Positions 1 to 9,122 are shown, numbered from the stretch's first letter. The stretch is 64,000 nt of DNA from UBA2033 sp035345875 (GCA_035345875.1 DAORDH010000002.1:1-64000); one strand, 5' to 3'. The notes: a model not told the origin generated them from the letters alone. Program-made: numbers and translations.

Positions 1-17
1 CTCCAACAGTCGAGCTA

Positions 18-111
18 TCGCAGGCTATTGATTTTGTTCATTCATTAGAATTATCTAATATTATAAAAATCATCGTTTATTCCTAATTTATAAATTTAGC
101 GTAAGCTGAGT
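18..111 (+). repeat. Partial copy (right end) of a dispersed hairpin-rich repeat
   Basis: This stretch aligns base for base, with scattered differences, to the right-hand third of the repeat at 3841-4112: both read GCAGGCT, TTGATTTT, CTAATATT, then an AT-rich tail ending in TAAGSTGAGT. The left part is outside the window or lost. No gene is visible in 1-277 besides this repeat end and AT-rich spacer. Confidence 0.6.
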
Positions 112-277
112 TATAAATACTTTACCTTTTTCGAGATATCCATTTCGCCTAAATCTATTCCAACAATTCGTTAATTGTAAAATATTTAGGTTATAAACTA
201 TCGCATTTATTTTGAATACTTTTGATACTCAGTATTCAGCTGAAAATAAATTTGATAAAGGAAAACATAATAGATTT

Positions 278-652
278 TTAAACAGAGGGTGGAGGAATAT
301 TGTATTCACAAAATGAGATATACTTTTTAAACCAAAGATTTGCAATATCTAAACTTTTTCTAAATGAATTCAGATAAAAAATTCCAAAAAATATAAATCT
401 TGAAGTGTTATATAAATATTCTTCAAAATCATCTTCATCCAAACTTTTGCATGCAGTGTAAATAAATATAAATTCACTTTCATCGAAATGAGAACTTTTT
501 TGAAGCAAGCGAGTATTCGACTCAATAGAGGGAGTAGAAATATTATCTAAAATTATTTCTATCGGTTCACTGAAAACGTCAATCGTAATGATAAAAATAA
601 AAAAAGATAACAGAAGATTTAATACATATCTTTTTATTTCAGGAAACCTCAT
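278..652 (-). CDS. Small exported or membrane-anchored protein, paralogue of the gene at 3223-3594
   Basis: A 124-residue protein of unknown function. Residues 8-28 form one hydrophobic segment (LNLLLSFFIFIITIDVFSEP) that fits a signal peptide or membrane anchor. The rest is rich in acidic and aromatic residues and ends in IPPPSV. The protein at 3223-3594 has the same length (123 residues), the same N-terminal hydrophobic segment, an internal acidic stretch and a matching tail (LPPPLI), so the two look like diverged paralogues. The gene follows the lipoprotein at 885-1364 on the same strand after a 232-base gap, so it may head another operon that lies beyond the window start. Confidence 0.6.
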   Translation of the reverse strand: MRFPEIKRYVLNLLLSFFIFIITIDVFSEPIEIILDNISTPSIESNTRLLQKSSHFDESEFIFIYTACKSLDEDDFEEYLYNTSRFIFFGIFYLNSFRKSLDIANLWFKKYISFCEYNIPPPSV

Positions 653-884
653 GGCCTAGATTCGTAATCTTTAAAACAATGGTCAATAAAAAATCTCATT
701 TCCAACTGAATTGAATAGTCTTAAAAAATCTACCTGCAAAAAATCGCAAGTATGTGAAAGTATTTTTACTAACACGATCTAGCCTAAATACTTTTTTCTA
801 TCCATATTATAAAACTAGTTTATGAAATCAAATCAATGCCAACAGACTCAATTGATTCAAAGTCTTTCAGCATTTTTTCTCCTA

Positions 885-1364
885 CTAAAATCCTGCCGCT
901 TTAATTGCTGCCGCAGAACACGGATTATTGTTTGGATCACAGCTATACATTTTATAATTAAAGCTAGTATCAGAGCTAGGACGTTGTGTGCTAGATCCAA
1001 AGCTAGTATTAGATGCTGGGGAAAATCCTAAACTACTACAATTCGAAGTAGATAGAGTATGTTTTTCAATATCAGTATTGATTTTTCCACCATAGCCACC
1101 AGCCGGAGTATTATAATAATTTGTTGGACTAACAGGGATAGTATTGAATGTAAATGAATCATAACATACACCTGTGAAAGATAGATTTGCCAGATCAGCT
1201 CTTCTAAGATCTAATAATGATTCGTTCGTATATTTATCCGTAGCTGTTCCATTCAAAGCATTATTTACAATGAGAGCACTTAAACCATTTGTATTTCTTT
1301 TTTTAGTTTGCGTGCAATCAAAGAGTATGACTAAAATAAAAATTAAATAAAAAAATTGTTTCAT
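885..1364 (-). CDS. Small lipoprotein, unknown function, downstream of the porin pseudogene
   Basis: A 159-residue protein with a short signal peptide (KQFFYLIFILVILFDC) and a spirochaete-type lipobox with Cys17. The mature part is Ser/Thr/Asn-rich and low in complexity, with four further cysteines that could form disulphides (CYDS, NCSS, CDPNNNPC). Its start lies 11 bases after the stop of the porin-like gene at 1376-3056, so they form one transcription unit. A small Cys-rich lipoprotein paired with an outer-membrane porin could be an accessory factor, but I recognise no domain. It is intact while its upstream partner is damaged. Confidence 0.65.
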   Translation of the reverse strand: MKQFFYLIFILVILFDCTQTKKRNTNGLSALIVNNALNGTATDKYTNESLLDLRRADLANLSFTGVCYDSFTFNTIPVSPTNYYNTPAGGYGGKINTDIEKHTLSTSNCSSLGFSPASNTSFGSSTQRPSSDTSFNYKMYSCDPNNNPCSAAAIKAAGF

Positions 1365-1375
1365 AAGGTTATCCT

Positions 1376-3056
1376 TTAATTTGATCTATAACTATACGAT
1401 TCAAGAGAATCAGTTCCTGTCCAAAAATTTGCCTGCACTTGAAAATAGACACGGCGATCATCAATCATCATTGCATTTCCAGTATTTGGATCTCTATTTA
1501 ATTTATTTGCGAGTATTTCATAATAAACTTGCAGTTTATAATGATGCTTATCACCAAATAAATTTAAACCTAACCAATAAATTTTCAGAGTATCAGTTGG
1601 GTCGTGCTTAGTTCCATTTCGATTAAAATCACCAACTAATTGATCATATTTAAAAACAGGCATTATATAAAACTTACTGATTGGAATATTATAACCAAAG
1701 GTAGTATGCCATCCAATTAAACCGTTAGACGCAGCACCAATCATCTTTGTATAAGCCCCATTAAAATAAAAACCATTCCATGTAAATGTAGCATCATATG
1801 TATGAGCAACGAGTCCAAGTTTTGGTCGCCCAGGAGTCGTCCCTCCGTTTTGAACATTAAAAACTGGCTGCAACATTCCGTTTACCGTTGTTACATTGCC
1901 TCTGTCAGCGGACGGATATCCATTTGCACCTTGTGGAGTAACAAAAGCGATTCCATTTGTAGTTCCAGAATTATACTCCATTGCAGACACAGCAGGTGTT
2001 ACAAGATTTTCAGTTTGTTGAGAAGCTGCTCCAAGTGAGAGTTTCATATCTCGTTGGAATATTTCTTCTCCCTCTTGCCAATTTACTTCTCTTCCATCTG
2101 TATCTCTTTTTAAACTTCCGAACACATTCCATACTGCACGTGCATAATAGGTAGGAGAGATATTTACAAATCCATAGCGGTTAGCCGTTGTTAGATCCTG
2201 TCTTCTTCAAGTTCCATAATCACCGCCACCACCGCGACCATTTCCTACCATCAAAGATAGATGTAAATAACGTTCATATTTTGGATTGATCTCTTTTAAT
2301 GGAGTTGCGGTTAACATAACACCATTATCAAATTGAGGAAGTGCAGCGGTAACCATACTTCTTTCTAGTGCAACTAAATTGGCAGAAGAGCCAATATATT
2401 CTCGATTAAAAGGAACATTTATTTGACCGACAGTTACTCTTGCTCCCGCATAAGGCAACTTGGCATAAGCCACAGCTTCCTGAATGTAACCTCTATTGTC
2501 CTTCATTCTTTCGTTTGTAACGAAAGTAGCACTTGCTGGTTTTCCTGTTGAATCGGTGTAGTTGATCGTTTGTGTTGTCTGTGCTATATCAACACGATTT
2601 ACCATATTTTCTAAGCGAAGTTGGATATTTGTTCCCCACCAATCATTTTCATACATAGCACCAAGTCGTAGTCTTCTAAATGCAAAACCCATTGTATTAA
2701 AATCTCTATGTCCATTGGATAAGGGAGATTCTGCGCTACCACTCGCTCCCCTATATTGAATCCTTCCTGCAATGGTTAGTTTTTCTTTGCTTAGATCATC
2801 AGGTCTATGAGCAAATGCGTCAGGTAGAGTTGTTATTGAATTACTTTTTGAATCTGTTTTTCTATCTAATTTCACACGGTTATTGCCCGGGGTAATAAAG
2901 ACCTGACCCGTTTCTTTATCTACATACAAATCATTGTATCCCATTTTTGAGTCTTCTTTTTTTGGTTTCATCCTGAGCTAGTAAAATGGATACACTGCTT
3001 GAAATTAAAACAAAAGTTATTAGATAATATAATATTTTATTGAGAGATGATTTCAT
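1376..3056 (-). pseudogene. Phosphate-selective-porin-like outer membrane protein, broken by a frameshift and an in-frame stop
   Basis: Joined, the reading frame encodes about 560 residues resembling the OprO/OprP porin family. The middle part reads VGQINVPFNREYIGSSANL and FDNGVMLTATPL, the family's typical 'similar plate strand, conserved start/end of barrel' region, and the C-terminal half alternates aromatic and polar residues like beta-strands. The start at 3056 has a GAGG ribosome site and a clear signal peptide (MKSSLNKILYYLITFVLISS, then SVSILLAQ). Two lesions break it. A run of seven T (2957-2963, seven A on the coding strand) shifts the frame by one; six would join LAQDETKK to EDSKMGYND. 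A TGA at 2207-2209 lies in frame between GGDYGT and RRQDLTTANRYGF; coding-like sequence continues to 1376. The family assignment is good; whether the lesions are real or sequencing errors cannot be told here. Confidence 0.75.
2957..2963 (-). other. Seven-base homopolymer at the frameshift of the porin gene
   Basis: Seven A on the coding strand at codon 30 of the porin gene. One fewer A restores the frame from the signal peptide into the mature protein. Such tracts can vary by slippage, so this could be a phase-variation site, a fixed mutation or a read error. Confidence 0.6.
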
Positions 3057-3222
3057 TTTTCCTCTAATTTAAATTGAATTTTCTTTTGATGCAATAATTC
3101 ATCCTTATGCGTTTCGCTTATCGTTATAAATTTTAACGCACCATCAAAAAAGAATGAATCTGACTAGTTAGATTCACAGAGTGATTCCAATAGCCATAAA
3201 AACCTTTTGCTGTTTTTTTGTT

Positions 3223-3594
3223 TTAAATGAGAGGAGGTGGTAAACAGCATTCAGAGTAAGGTCGAATCCAGGTATTAAAATGCGTCGTCAGGTAAAAATA
3301 ATTTACAAGATTGATTTTTAATTCGTTTTTTTGTGCAGAGAAAGAAGATGTAAGATATTCATATTCTTCATTATCATCCTCTAAAATGGAAAAAGAATTA
3401 AAAATGTAAAATTGATTCTGCTGTTTTTGGGAATGGATTCGAAAGTCATATTCCTCATCAACTCCTAAGAGATCTGACTGTAAACATTGAAGCGATTCAC
3501 TGACAGAATTAAATAATGAAATCACCATCAAAATAGATAAAAAGAACTGAAGTAAGATTCTTTTTACTATCTTTATATTGGAATGGGATTTCAT
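3223..3594 (-). CDS. Small exported or membrane-anchored protein, paralogue of the gene at 278-652
   Basis: A 123-residue protein of unknown function. Residues 11-33 are hydrophobic (ILLQFFLSILMVISLFNSVS), then come an acidic middle and a tail with two adjacent cysteines before LPPPLI. It sits upstream of the porin-like pseudogene on the same strand, about 170 bases away, and mirrors the small gene at 278-652 that follows the porin/lipoprotein unit. This gives a small-protein, porin, lipoprotein, small-protein order. Small leader genes of this kind sit ahead of metal or ion export operons in some bacteria, but nothing here proves that role. Confidence 0.6.
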   Translation of the reverse strand: MKSHSNIKIVKRILLQFFLSILMVISLFNSVSESLQCLQSDLLGVDEEYDFRIHSQKQQNQFYIFNSFSILEDDNEEYEYLTSSFSAQKNELKINLVNYFYLTTHFNTWIRPYSECCLPPPLI

Positions 3595-3840
3595 TTTTCT
3601 GAAAATTCTAAGTCCTATCTAATTAAAAATACCAGCTATAAATCTGCATATGCACCGAAAGAATTACAGAATATATACCATGATTAACTATTGTATAAAC
3701 TCTATTTATATATAGTAATGTTTTAATAAGAGAATAAAACCGAATCTTCACAATTTGATTACAAGTTCTTTAAGAAATGAAAAAATTCTTCATTTGCTGT
3801 TTTGATTTTTGGAAATATTTAAAAAGATCTAATTTGAGTG

Positions 3841-4112
3841 ACTCACCTTACATTATAATTGCTTAACAAAAGCAATGATTGAGTTTGGGTGAGCCGCGCG
3901 TTCAAATGAGGTTTGCTCCTATTGTCATTGAAAAATGACAATGGGCTTGAGCAAAGCGAAAGAGAAGGAACGGAGGGCCTGCCAAACTCAATGTTTCTCC
4001 CTAAGGGTCGAAACATAAGGCAGGCTTTTGATTTTATTAGTTTATTAGCATTCTCTAATATTTTAAAACTCATCTTTTGTGGCTCAATTTATTAATTTTG
4101 TGTAAGGTGAGT
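3841..4112. repeat. MITE-like dispersed element with 12-bp terminal inverted repeats and nested hairpins
   Basis: The ends are perfect inverted repeats: ACTCACCTTACA (3841-3852) and TGTAAGGTGAGT (4101-4112). Inside are a 7-bp hairpin (ATTGCTT/AAGCAAT, 3858-3876) and a longer one with arms TTTGCTC/GAGCAAA enclosing ATTGTCATT/AATGACAAT (3912-3955). Related copies lie at 18-111 and, inverted, at 44982-45198. The middle is clearly richer in G and C than the flanks. Short open frames on both strands (3843-4073, 3913-4095) are best read as by-products of the repeat. Confidence 0.75.
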
Positions 4113-4176
4113 GAGTAACTAATTCGAAAGAGGTTTTCAAGAATCACTAGAAATGATTTAGATTGTATTTCAAAAA

Positions 4177-4914
4177 CTATCTTAAATTAAACGTTAGTTC
4201 TAACTGTGCAGCAAAAAACATAAGAGCAATTTCACTTCTGAGAATATTTTCAGAGACAGAGACTTCTTTAAAGCTAAGGTTCTTAAAATATTTAACATCC
4301 TCTTCAATAAATCCTGATTCGGGTCCTATGACTATATGAAGTGGATGAGTTTTCGAGATTTGATTTTGAAAAGAATCTATATAGTTATGATTGAAATTTA
4401 AAATAAAACGATTTTCGTTCACTAAGTGGTCCGTAATTCTATATTTATTTTTTAAAATCTGGATATTGGGAGAAAGGACACGTCCTCCTTGCTCTAACCC
4501 TAGAATAATTTCTTCTTCTAAGCTTTCATCTGTCCAGATAGAAGATTGCAAATAAGATAGTTCAGATTTCTCGGCTGGAAAAAAAAATAAATCGAGGATT
4601 CCGCAGTTCGCACAAAACTGTATGATTTTTTTTGTAGTCTGTGGTCTTTGTAAGGCAGAAAAAACCCTAAGCTGGGATAAACCTGCTTTTTTAATTTCTT
4701 TCTCTTCTTCTTGATAAGAAACAAAAACTTCTCTTTTCTCTTTATCAATGGACTCAATCCGAGCAAGACCGATTGATGAATTCCAGAGTCCAGCTTTTAG
4801 AGAATCCCCAATATTTGATTTTAAAATTTTTAGAATATGATTTGCTTTACGATCGGTAAGACGGTAAATAGATTCGGAAATTTTTTCCCTTTCTACTAAA
4901 ATCAATCGGTTCAT
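4177..4914 (-). CDS. rsmE: 16S rRNA (uracil1498-N3)-methyltransferase RsmE
   Basis: A 245-residue SPOUT-class enzyme that methylates N3 of U1498 in 16S rRNA using S-adenosylmethionine. The N-terminal PUA-like part starts MNRLILVEREK and includes ANHILKILK. The C-terminal knot carries the family signatures IGPESGFIEEDV (about residues 196-207) and SENILRSEIA (about 221-230), which build the SAM pocket. The length matches the family (about 240-250). The gene overlaps the stop of the zinc-finger gene upstream by one base, so the two are translated together. The assignment is firm. Confidence 0.93.
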   Translation of the reverse strand: MNRLILVEREKISESIYRLTDRKANHILKILKSNIGDSLKAGLWNSSIGLARIESIDKEKREVFVSYQEEEKEIKKAGLSQLRVFSALQRPQTTKKIIQFCANCGILDLFFFPAEKSELSYLQSSIWTDESLEEEIILGLEQGGRVLSPNIQILKNKYRITDHLVNENRFILNFNHNYIDSFQNQISKTHPLHIVIGPESGFIEEDVKYFKNLSFKEVSVSENILRSEIALMFFAAQLELTFNLR

Positions 4915-5327
4915 TATATTTCAATAGAAGGTTCTTTTTCCTTTTCTGGAGTCGGAACAGGAGGTGCTTCTGGTGATTCTTCAAAATATTCCTGTCTCTC
5001 CGGCTTCTCTTCTTCTACAGCTACAGGAGTATTAAAAATTTTAATCAGATTCAATAAGAGCAATAAAAATAGTAAAAGAGGAATTAAGAAATGAATATCC
5101 TTTTTAGATACTAAATAACTATGAAGACTAGATAGAAGAGGAATCGGAAATTTCGTTTGCTTCTTGGAAGGCGATAGATCAAAGGTGCCTGTTTGATAGG
5201 TTTTTGGATCATCTGGATCCATTCTAAAAGAATGGGAGCAATTGGGACAGGTAATGATTAAGGTTCCCATATCAAGAGGGAACCTTAACTCTGTATTACA
5301 GATTGGACAAGGACGAATATACTTCAC
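4914..5327 (-). CDS. Zinc-ribbon (MJ0042-type) membrane protein
   Basis: A 137-residue protein. The N-terminus is a zinc ribbon with two CxxC pairs (CPIC at 7-10 and CPNC at 28-31), close to the MJ0042 motif. A single membrane span follows (IPLLLFLLLLLNLIKIF, about residues 81-98) and then a Glu/Pro-rich tail. The ribbon would be cytoplasmic and the tail outside. It lies directly upstream of rsmE with a one-base overlap and 15 bases after the exported-protein gene at 5343. Exact function unknown. Confidence 0.7.
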   Translation of the reverse strand: MKYIRPCPICNTELRFPLDMGTLIITCPNCSHSFRMDPDDPKTYQTGTFDLSPSKKQTKFPIPLLSSLHSYLVSKKDIHFLIPLLLFLLLLLNLIKIFNTPVAVEEEKPERQEYFEESPEAPPVPTPEKEKEPSIEI

Positions 5328-5342
5328 TTCGCCCTATCTTTC

Positions 5343-6206
5343 TTAGTATACTAAAGAACTTTTTAGAACTTGATTACTTTCTTTATAACGCTTATTAGCG
5401 CGACTATCATTCATATCATAAACTTTTGTAAACAATTTATCAAATTGGATCAAATGTTTGATGTAGTATGTTTGTTTGAAAATATTTTTAGTTGGGTTTG
5501 TTCTAGTATTTTCAACATCAGCTAATTTGTATAGACCATAACCTTTACGATCTTTTTGCTCAACTGGAGGCTCGCCTTTTGGTCCTCTTACTGGTAAACC
5601 ATCATGTTGATAGAAAACAGTGATTTTTTCATCATGTTTGTTTTCACCAGATTTTCCATTTGGAGTATGTGGATCGCCATCTACAACTTCAGAAATTTTG
5701 AGATCAGTTTCTTTGAAGTTATTTACTAAAATTTTGCTTTTTATTCTTTTAATTTTCTTTGGAGCTTCTTTAGCTGGGTCTTGTCCCCAACCACCACCTT
5801 CGTAGAAAAGGATGATATATTTGCTTCTTGGTCCGATGTTTAAATCAGTTTTACCTTCTTCTGATTGAATGAAATCAAAAACTTCAATTTTGATACAAGT
5901 GTTAGCTGAATCAGTTTGTTTGTTATCAGCTGCTGGCTCGCAATCATCACCTTTTTCAACGCCTTTGAAGAGAACAGTTTTGCTTGGTAAAGATTCAACT
6001 CTCAAACCAAATAGCTTTGTATGTTTCATCAATCTCTCATTCAAAGCAGTGATTTGCTTGTCGAGGTCTTCTTCTGTTGCATTTACCTGAGCAGAGCTTT
6101 GTCCGTTGAATAAATCAGGATCGCCGGAGTGCTTGCTCGTATCGCCGTCCTTTTGTGCAAAAAGGCTGGCACTCATTAAAAAAAATAGAATTGTAATCAA
6201 TTTCAT
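5343..6206 (-). CDS. Exported protein of unknown function, likely periplasmic
   Basis: A 287-residue protein with a clean type-I signal peptide (MKLITILFFLMSASLFAQ). The ribosome site AAGGAAGAA lies just upstream. The first 60 mature residues are helical and heptad-like (EEDLDKQITALNERL); then comes a mixed alpha/beta part with two cysteines (DDCEP, NTCIKIEV) and a Gly-rich loop (YEGGGWGQDP), and a basic helical end. I considered the Leptospira periplasmic-flagellum sheath proteins (FcpA/FcpB/FlaA groups) because of the helical start and restriction to this genus, but I cannot confirm it from memory of the sequences. The long untranslated region upstream (over 800 bases) suggests its own promoter. 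Confidence 0.7.
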   Translation of the reverse strand: MKLITILFFLMSASLFAQKDGDTSKHSGDPDLFNGQSSAQVNATEEDLDKQITALNERLMKHTKLFGLRVESLPSKTVLFKGVEKGDDCEPAADNKQTDSANTCIKIEVFDFIQSEEGKTDLNIGPRSKYIILFYEGGGWGQDPAKEAPKKIKRIKSKILVNNFKETDLKISEVVDGDPHTPNGKSGENKHDEKITVFYQHDGLPVRGPKGEPPVEQKDRKGYGLYKLADVENTRTNPTKNIFKQTYYIKHLIQFDKLFTKVYDMNDSRANKRYKESNQVLKSSLVY

Positions 6207-7038
6207 AAAGTCATTCTTCCTTAAATCTTAATACGATTTCTTTTTGGATAATAGTAATTACTGTGGAATTTATGTAAAGTATTATCCTATCTAATTATCG
6301 GTCTTTTAGAAACTTAATTTAATAAAGTTAAAATTTTTACTTATGATTTAAAGAAATTCCTGCATGAATGAACTAGAACTTGTTTTAAAAACTCGCATAC
6401 TATTTTTACTGAAAAACCAAGCGACTAAAACCTATTTAGTAGACTTTCCAAGCTTAATTCTAGAGTAAAAACCTCAGCCGAATCCAAACCTCCAAGCAAC
6501 TGGAAGAGGATCTGAAATAGAAAAAAGTAGAACTGAGAATCACTATTTATAGCATTTCAAAAAGTATTTCCTTTAGTCCTTTGTAATGGGTTTGTATAGT
6601 GGTTGATAGAGTGAAATTCAATTTTGAATCTATTTGAAACTAAATAAATCTAAATCCTAAACCTAAAAGGCTGGTTCTAAAGAATATAGATTTAGTTATA
6701 GTAGGTTAAATATCAGACGGCTCCTCTAATAAAAATAGGGAAGCCAGACTGATGATTCGATTCAAATTAAGGCGATTTAGCAGAAATTGTTCCACCGCTT
6801 GTGATTGCCACAAAGATTCCACTTCTTTAAGCAATGGAAATCCAAGGAGTGAAAGTCGGTAAGGCCTGCTTATCCAGTCCATACCACGGTAGGAGTAACG
6901 AAAGCATTGCTACTTGATTTCCCTCCAGTGACTAAACTACACATCTGCCTCTTTCTTTTACACACTTGCGCGTAAGATGAACAAATAATTTAAATTTTAA
7001 AAAATTAGAAAGATAAAACAAAAGATATGAACTTATTT
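6207..7038. other. 832-base gap with no intact gene
   Basis: AT-rich spacer, with one gene-like remnant on the minus strand (6706-6909, listed separately) in a locally GC-richer patch. The part next to 6207 should hold the promoter of the exported-protein gene. I see no convincing RNA gene. Confidence 0.5.
6706..6909 (-). pseudogene. Possible 3' remnant of a protein gene
   Basis: A 67-codon open frame without a good start reads like a protein C-terminus: RGMDWISRPYRLSLLGFPLL, then KEVESLWQSQAVEQFLLNRL and a hydrophobic end LASLFLLEEPSDI before a stop. Upstream the same frame meets stops at 6910-6912 and beyond. The base composition is richer in G and C than its surroundings. It might be the tail of a decayed transposase or another acquired gene; I do not recognise the family. 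Confidence 0.3.
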
Positions 7039-7827
7039 CTATTTTGATTTATCTTCAGATAAAAGAAATTCTTCTTTAACAATAGATCCATCTTTTTTTT
7101 CTCGGGTAACAATATAGCCATTCTCAATCAGATCGAAATCGATTTGCTTAAACGAGATTTTATTCTTTTCAATCTGATCCTTAACTACTTGAAAACTATC
7201 TAAAACAAATTCCTTCATTCCTGCGTCGCCATTTAAGAAACTTTGCTTTTGAGAGAACACACCTACTGCTCTTCGATCACTTGTTATACTTAATAAAGGA
7301 CTTATAAAATATTCTAAATGCTTTTTCCCTTTTCGAATCACTAAAACCTCAGGGAACTTAATCGGACCTGTTTCTATCATTTGAATAAAAACAAAAAAAT
7401 ATGTAGAATTTTGAATATCAACTTTAAAAAATTCAGGATAAATTTTGGCACCAATTCTAAAAGTTGGATCTTGTCTATTTTTGTAGAATTTCGTCCTCTC
7501 ATAAAAACATTCCTCTCTAACGAAAAAAAGCGAACAAAAAGCTACTTGAAACGTTATATGGTCTATACTACCCAATAAAACTTTTACGCCAAAAATGCCT
7601 TTATCTATATCATTTTTTCGAGTTGTAAATTCTAAATATTTTTCTCCGAACAAAGAAATATTTTCTTCTTGTCTTTGCTCTTGTGAAAAATCGAAATAAT
7701 ACCACTCAATTAATTTATTTTCTATTGCATCGTCTGATATAGAAAGTCTATCAGCGAACGATACACAATTTTCTATAAATACACAAAGGTATAGAATAGA
7801 AAAAAATTTAGATATCTTCATTAGCAT
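7039..7827 (-). CDS. Putative lipoprotein, unknown function
   Basis: A 262-residue protein with a lipoprotein signal (ISKFFSILYLCVFIENC); Cys21 would carry the lipid. ATG codons at 7827 and 7821 are both possible starts. The mature part alternates beta-like and charged segments, has a CFYERTKFY stretch, and ends in Lys/Glu-rich helices. It starts 8 bases after the stop of the AAA ATPase gene, so they are co-transcribed. No domain recognised. Confidence 0.6.
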   Translation of the reverse strand: MLMKISKFFSILYLCVFIENCVSFADRLSISDDAIENKLIEWYYFDFSQEQRQEENISLFGEKYLEFTTRKNDIDKGIFGVKVLLGSIDHITFQVAFCSLFFVREECFYERTKFYKNRQDPTFRIGAKIYPEFFKVDIQNSTYFFVFIQMIETGPIKFPEVLVIRKGKKHLEYFISPLLSITSDRRAVGVFSQKQSFLNGDAGMKEFVLDSFQVVKDQIEKNKISFKQIDFDLIENGYIVTREKKDGSIVKEEFLLSEDKSK

Positions 7828-7835
7828 TTTTACTA

Positions 7836-9122
7836 TTAGCGGTTCTTTTGAATTACTTCTGCCGCTTCTTTATAAACTTCAAAAGGAGGAGGAGAAGCCT
7901 GTAGTCCTCTTTCGATAATTGCAGCGGCCCATTTGCGTTCTACGAAGTCACAAAAGTCCTTCAGATTTCTACCAGAATAACCTTCTAGTAAATTTGATAT
8001 TTGTGTGCGGTTGTCCTCTGTAAGATGAAACGCATAGTTTTCCAAAATTGCTGCTCTCTCTCTTGGATCGGGTAATGGGAAATAAATTGATTTGTCAAAT
8101 CTAGAAAGTAAAGCTCTATCTAAATCTTGCTTTCTATTTGTTGCGCCTATCGTTATCGTTCTAGGCTTTCCTTCAAATCCATCTAACTTGCGAAGTAAAA
8201 CAGAAAGTAATTTCCGAGTAGCTTCTACTATACCTTCTTCCCTACTTCCTGCGAGAGAATCAATTTCATCTAGAAAAATTAGAGAGGAGGGAAATAGAGC
8301 AGCAGCATCAAATACATACGCTAAATTTTGAGAACTTTCTCCGTAGTATTTACTTAAAATAGATTCAATTGGAACATAGACCATAGGAATTTTGCAAAGA
8401 CAAGAAACTACTTTTGCCATTGTAGTCTTTCCGACCCCAGGATCTCCTTCGAACAAAACAGCTCTTGGTCTATTTCGTGTCGGAAACTTTCTTGTAAGTT
8501 TGGAAACTTGGTCAAATGTATATGGACTTAAGATTGGCATTACAATCGATTCTAAAATTTCCTGTTTCACACCAGAATAACCGGCAATATGATCAAAGGT
8601 CATTAAGTTACCAGAAAGTGCCTCTTCGGCTGGATCAAATACATTTACACCAAGACGATTTAAAAGCTCTTTTGGGTTCGCATTTTTTTTGGAATTTGCA
8701 CCGGTAATGTATTTAAAGAGAGCTATGATTGCAAAAATCTCTTCTCTTTTAAAATCCCCTTTTTTAGAGACTTCTACTCTGTTCCCATTATTTGAGGATA
8801 TAAAGCGAAACTTAATGTTATCTAAAATGGACTTACTATCAAAGACATTTTCATTCAAGGCTTGAAATACATAAAATCCTGGCTCAAATGTATGAATTCG
8901 AATATTCTCTATGTGATTTTTAATCGTCTTGATAGACTCTACAATTTGTTCTGGTCCTATAGAACTGGTCTGAAATTCAACTTTGATTTCATTTTTTTCA
9001 GGGGAAATCTCAGGAAGGCTAATTTCACCAGAGGAAACAGATTCCAAAGAAGAGAGTTCCTTTAAAATAGCCTCTTTTGCGGTAATAAAATCAATAAGGG
9101 TAGATTTATTTTTATCGTCCAT
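7836..9122 (-). CDS. AAA+ ATPase
   Basis: A 428-residue ATPase. The Walker A motif is GDPGVGKT (about residues 226-233), Walker B is LIFLDEID (281-288), and the second region of homology contains TIGATNRKQDLDRALLSRFD with an arginine finger, as in the Cdc48/Vps4/FtsH group of AAA proteins. The first 170 residues are a separate N-terminal domain that should bind the substrate. The frame stays open upstream to 9662, but that part is only the complement of fliN; the ATG at 9122 (MDDKNKSTLIDF) starts the plausible protein. It is divergent from fliN (106 bases between starts) and followed by a lipoprotein gene. Substrate unknown. Confidence 0.85.
   Translation of the reverse strand: MDDKNKSTLIDFITAKEAILKELSSLESVSSGEISLPEISPEKNEIKVEFQTSSIGPEQIVESIKTIKNHIENIRIHTFEPGFYVFQALNENVFDSKSILDNIKFRFISSNNGNRVEVSKKGDFKREEIFAIIALFKYITGANSKKNANPKELLNRLGVNVFDPAEEALSGNLMTFDHIAGYSGVKQEILESIVMPILSPYTFDQVSKLTRKFPTRNRPRAVLFEGDPGVGKTTMAKVVSCLCKIPMVYVPIESILSKYYGESSQNLAYVFDAAALFPSSLIFLDEIDSLAGSREEGIVEATRKLLSVLLRKLDGFEGKPRTITIGATNRKQDLDRALLSRFDKSIYFPLPDPRERAAILENYAFHLTEDNRTQISNLLEGYSGRNLKDFCDFVERKWAAAIIERGLQASPPPFEVYKEAAEVIQKNR

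Noticed and set aside
822..1031. Plus-strand small frame overlapping the lipoprotein gene
   Set aside because: It is antisense to a gene with a good signal peptide and has no ribosome site.
2207..2209. In-frame TGA as a selenocysteine codon in the porin
   Set aside because: Porins do not use selenocysteine and there is a second lesion upstream. A nonsense mutation or read error is simpler.
3843..4095. Two small open frames on opposite strands inside the dispersed repeat
   Set aside because: They fall wholly inside an inverted-repeat element with hairpins and have no ribosome sites; the coding look comes from the GC-richer core.
5343..6206. Calling this gene fcpA/fcpB
   Set aside because: The signal peptide and helical start fit, but I cannot recall the reference sequence well enough to claim identity.
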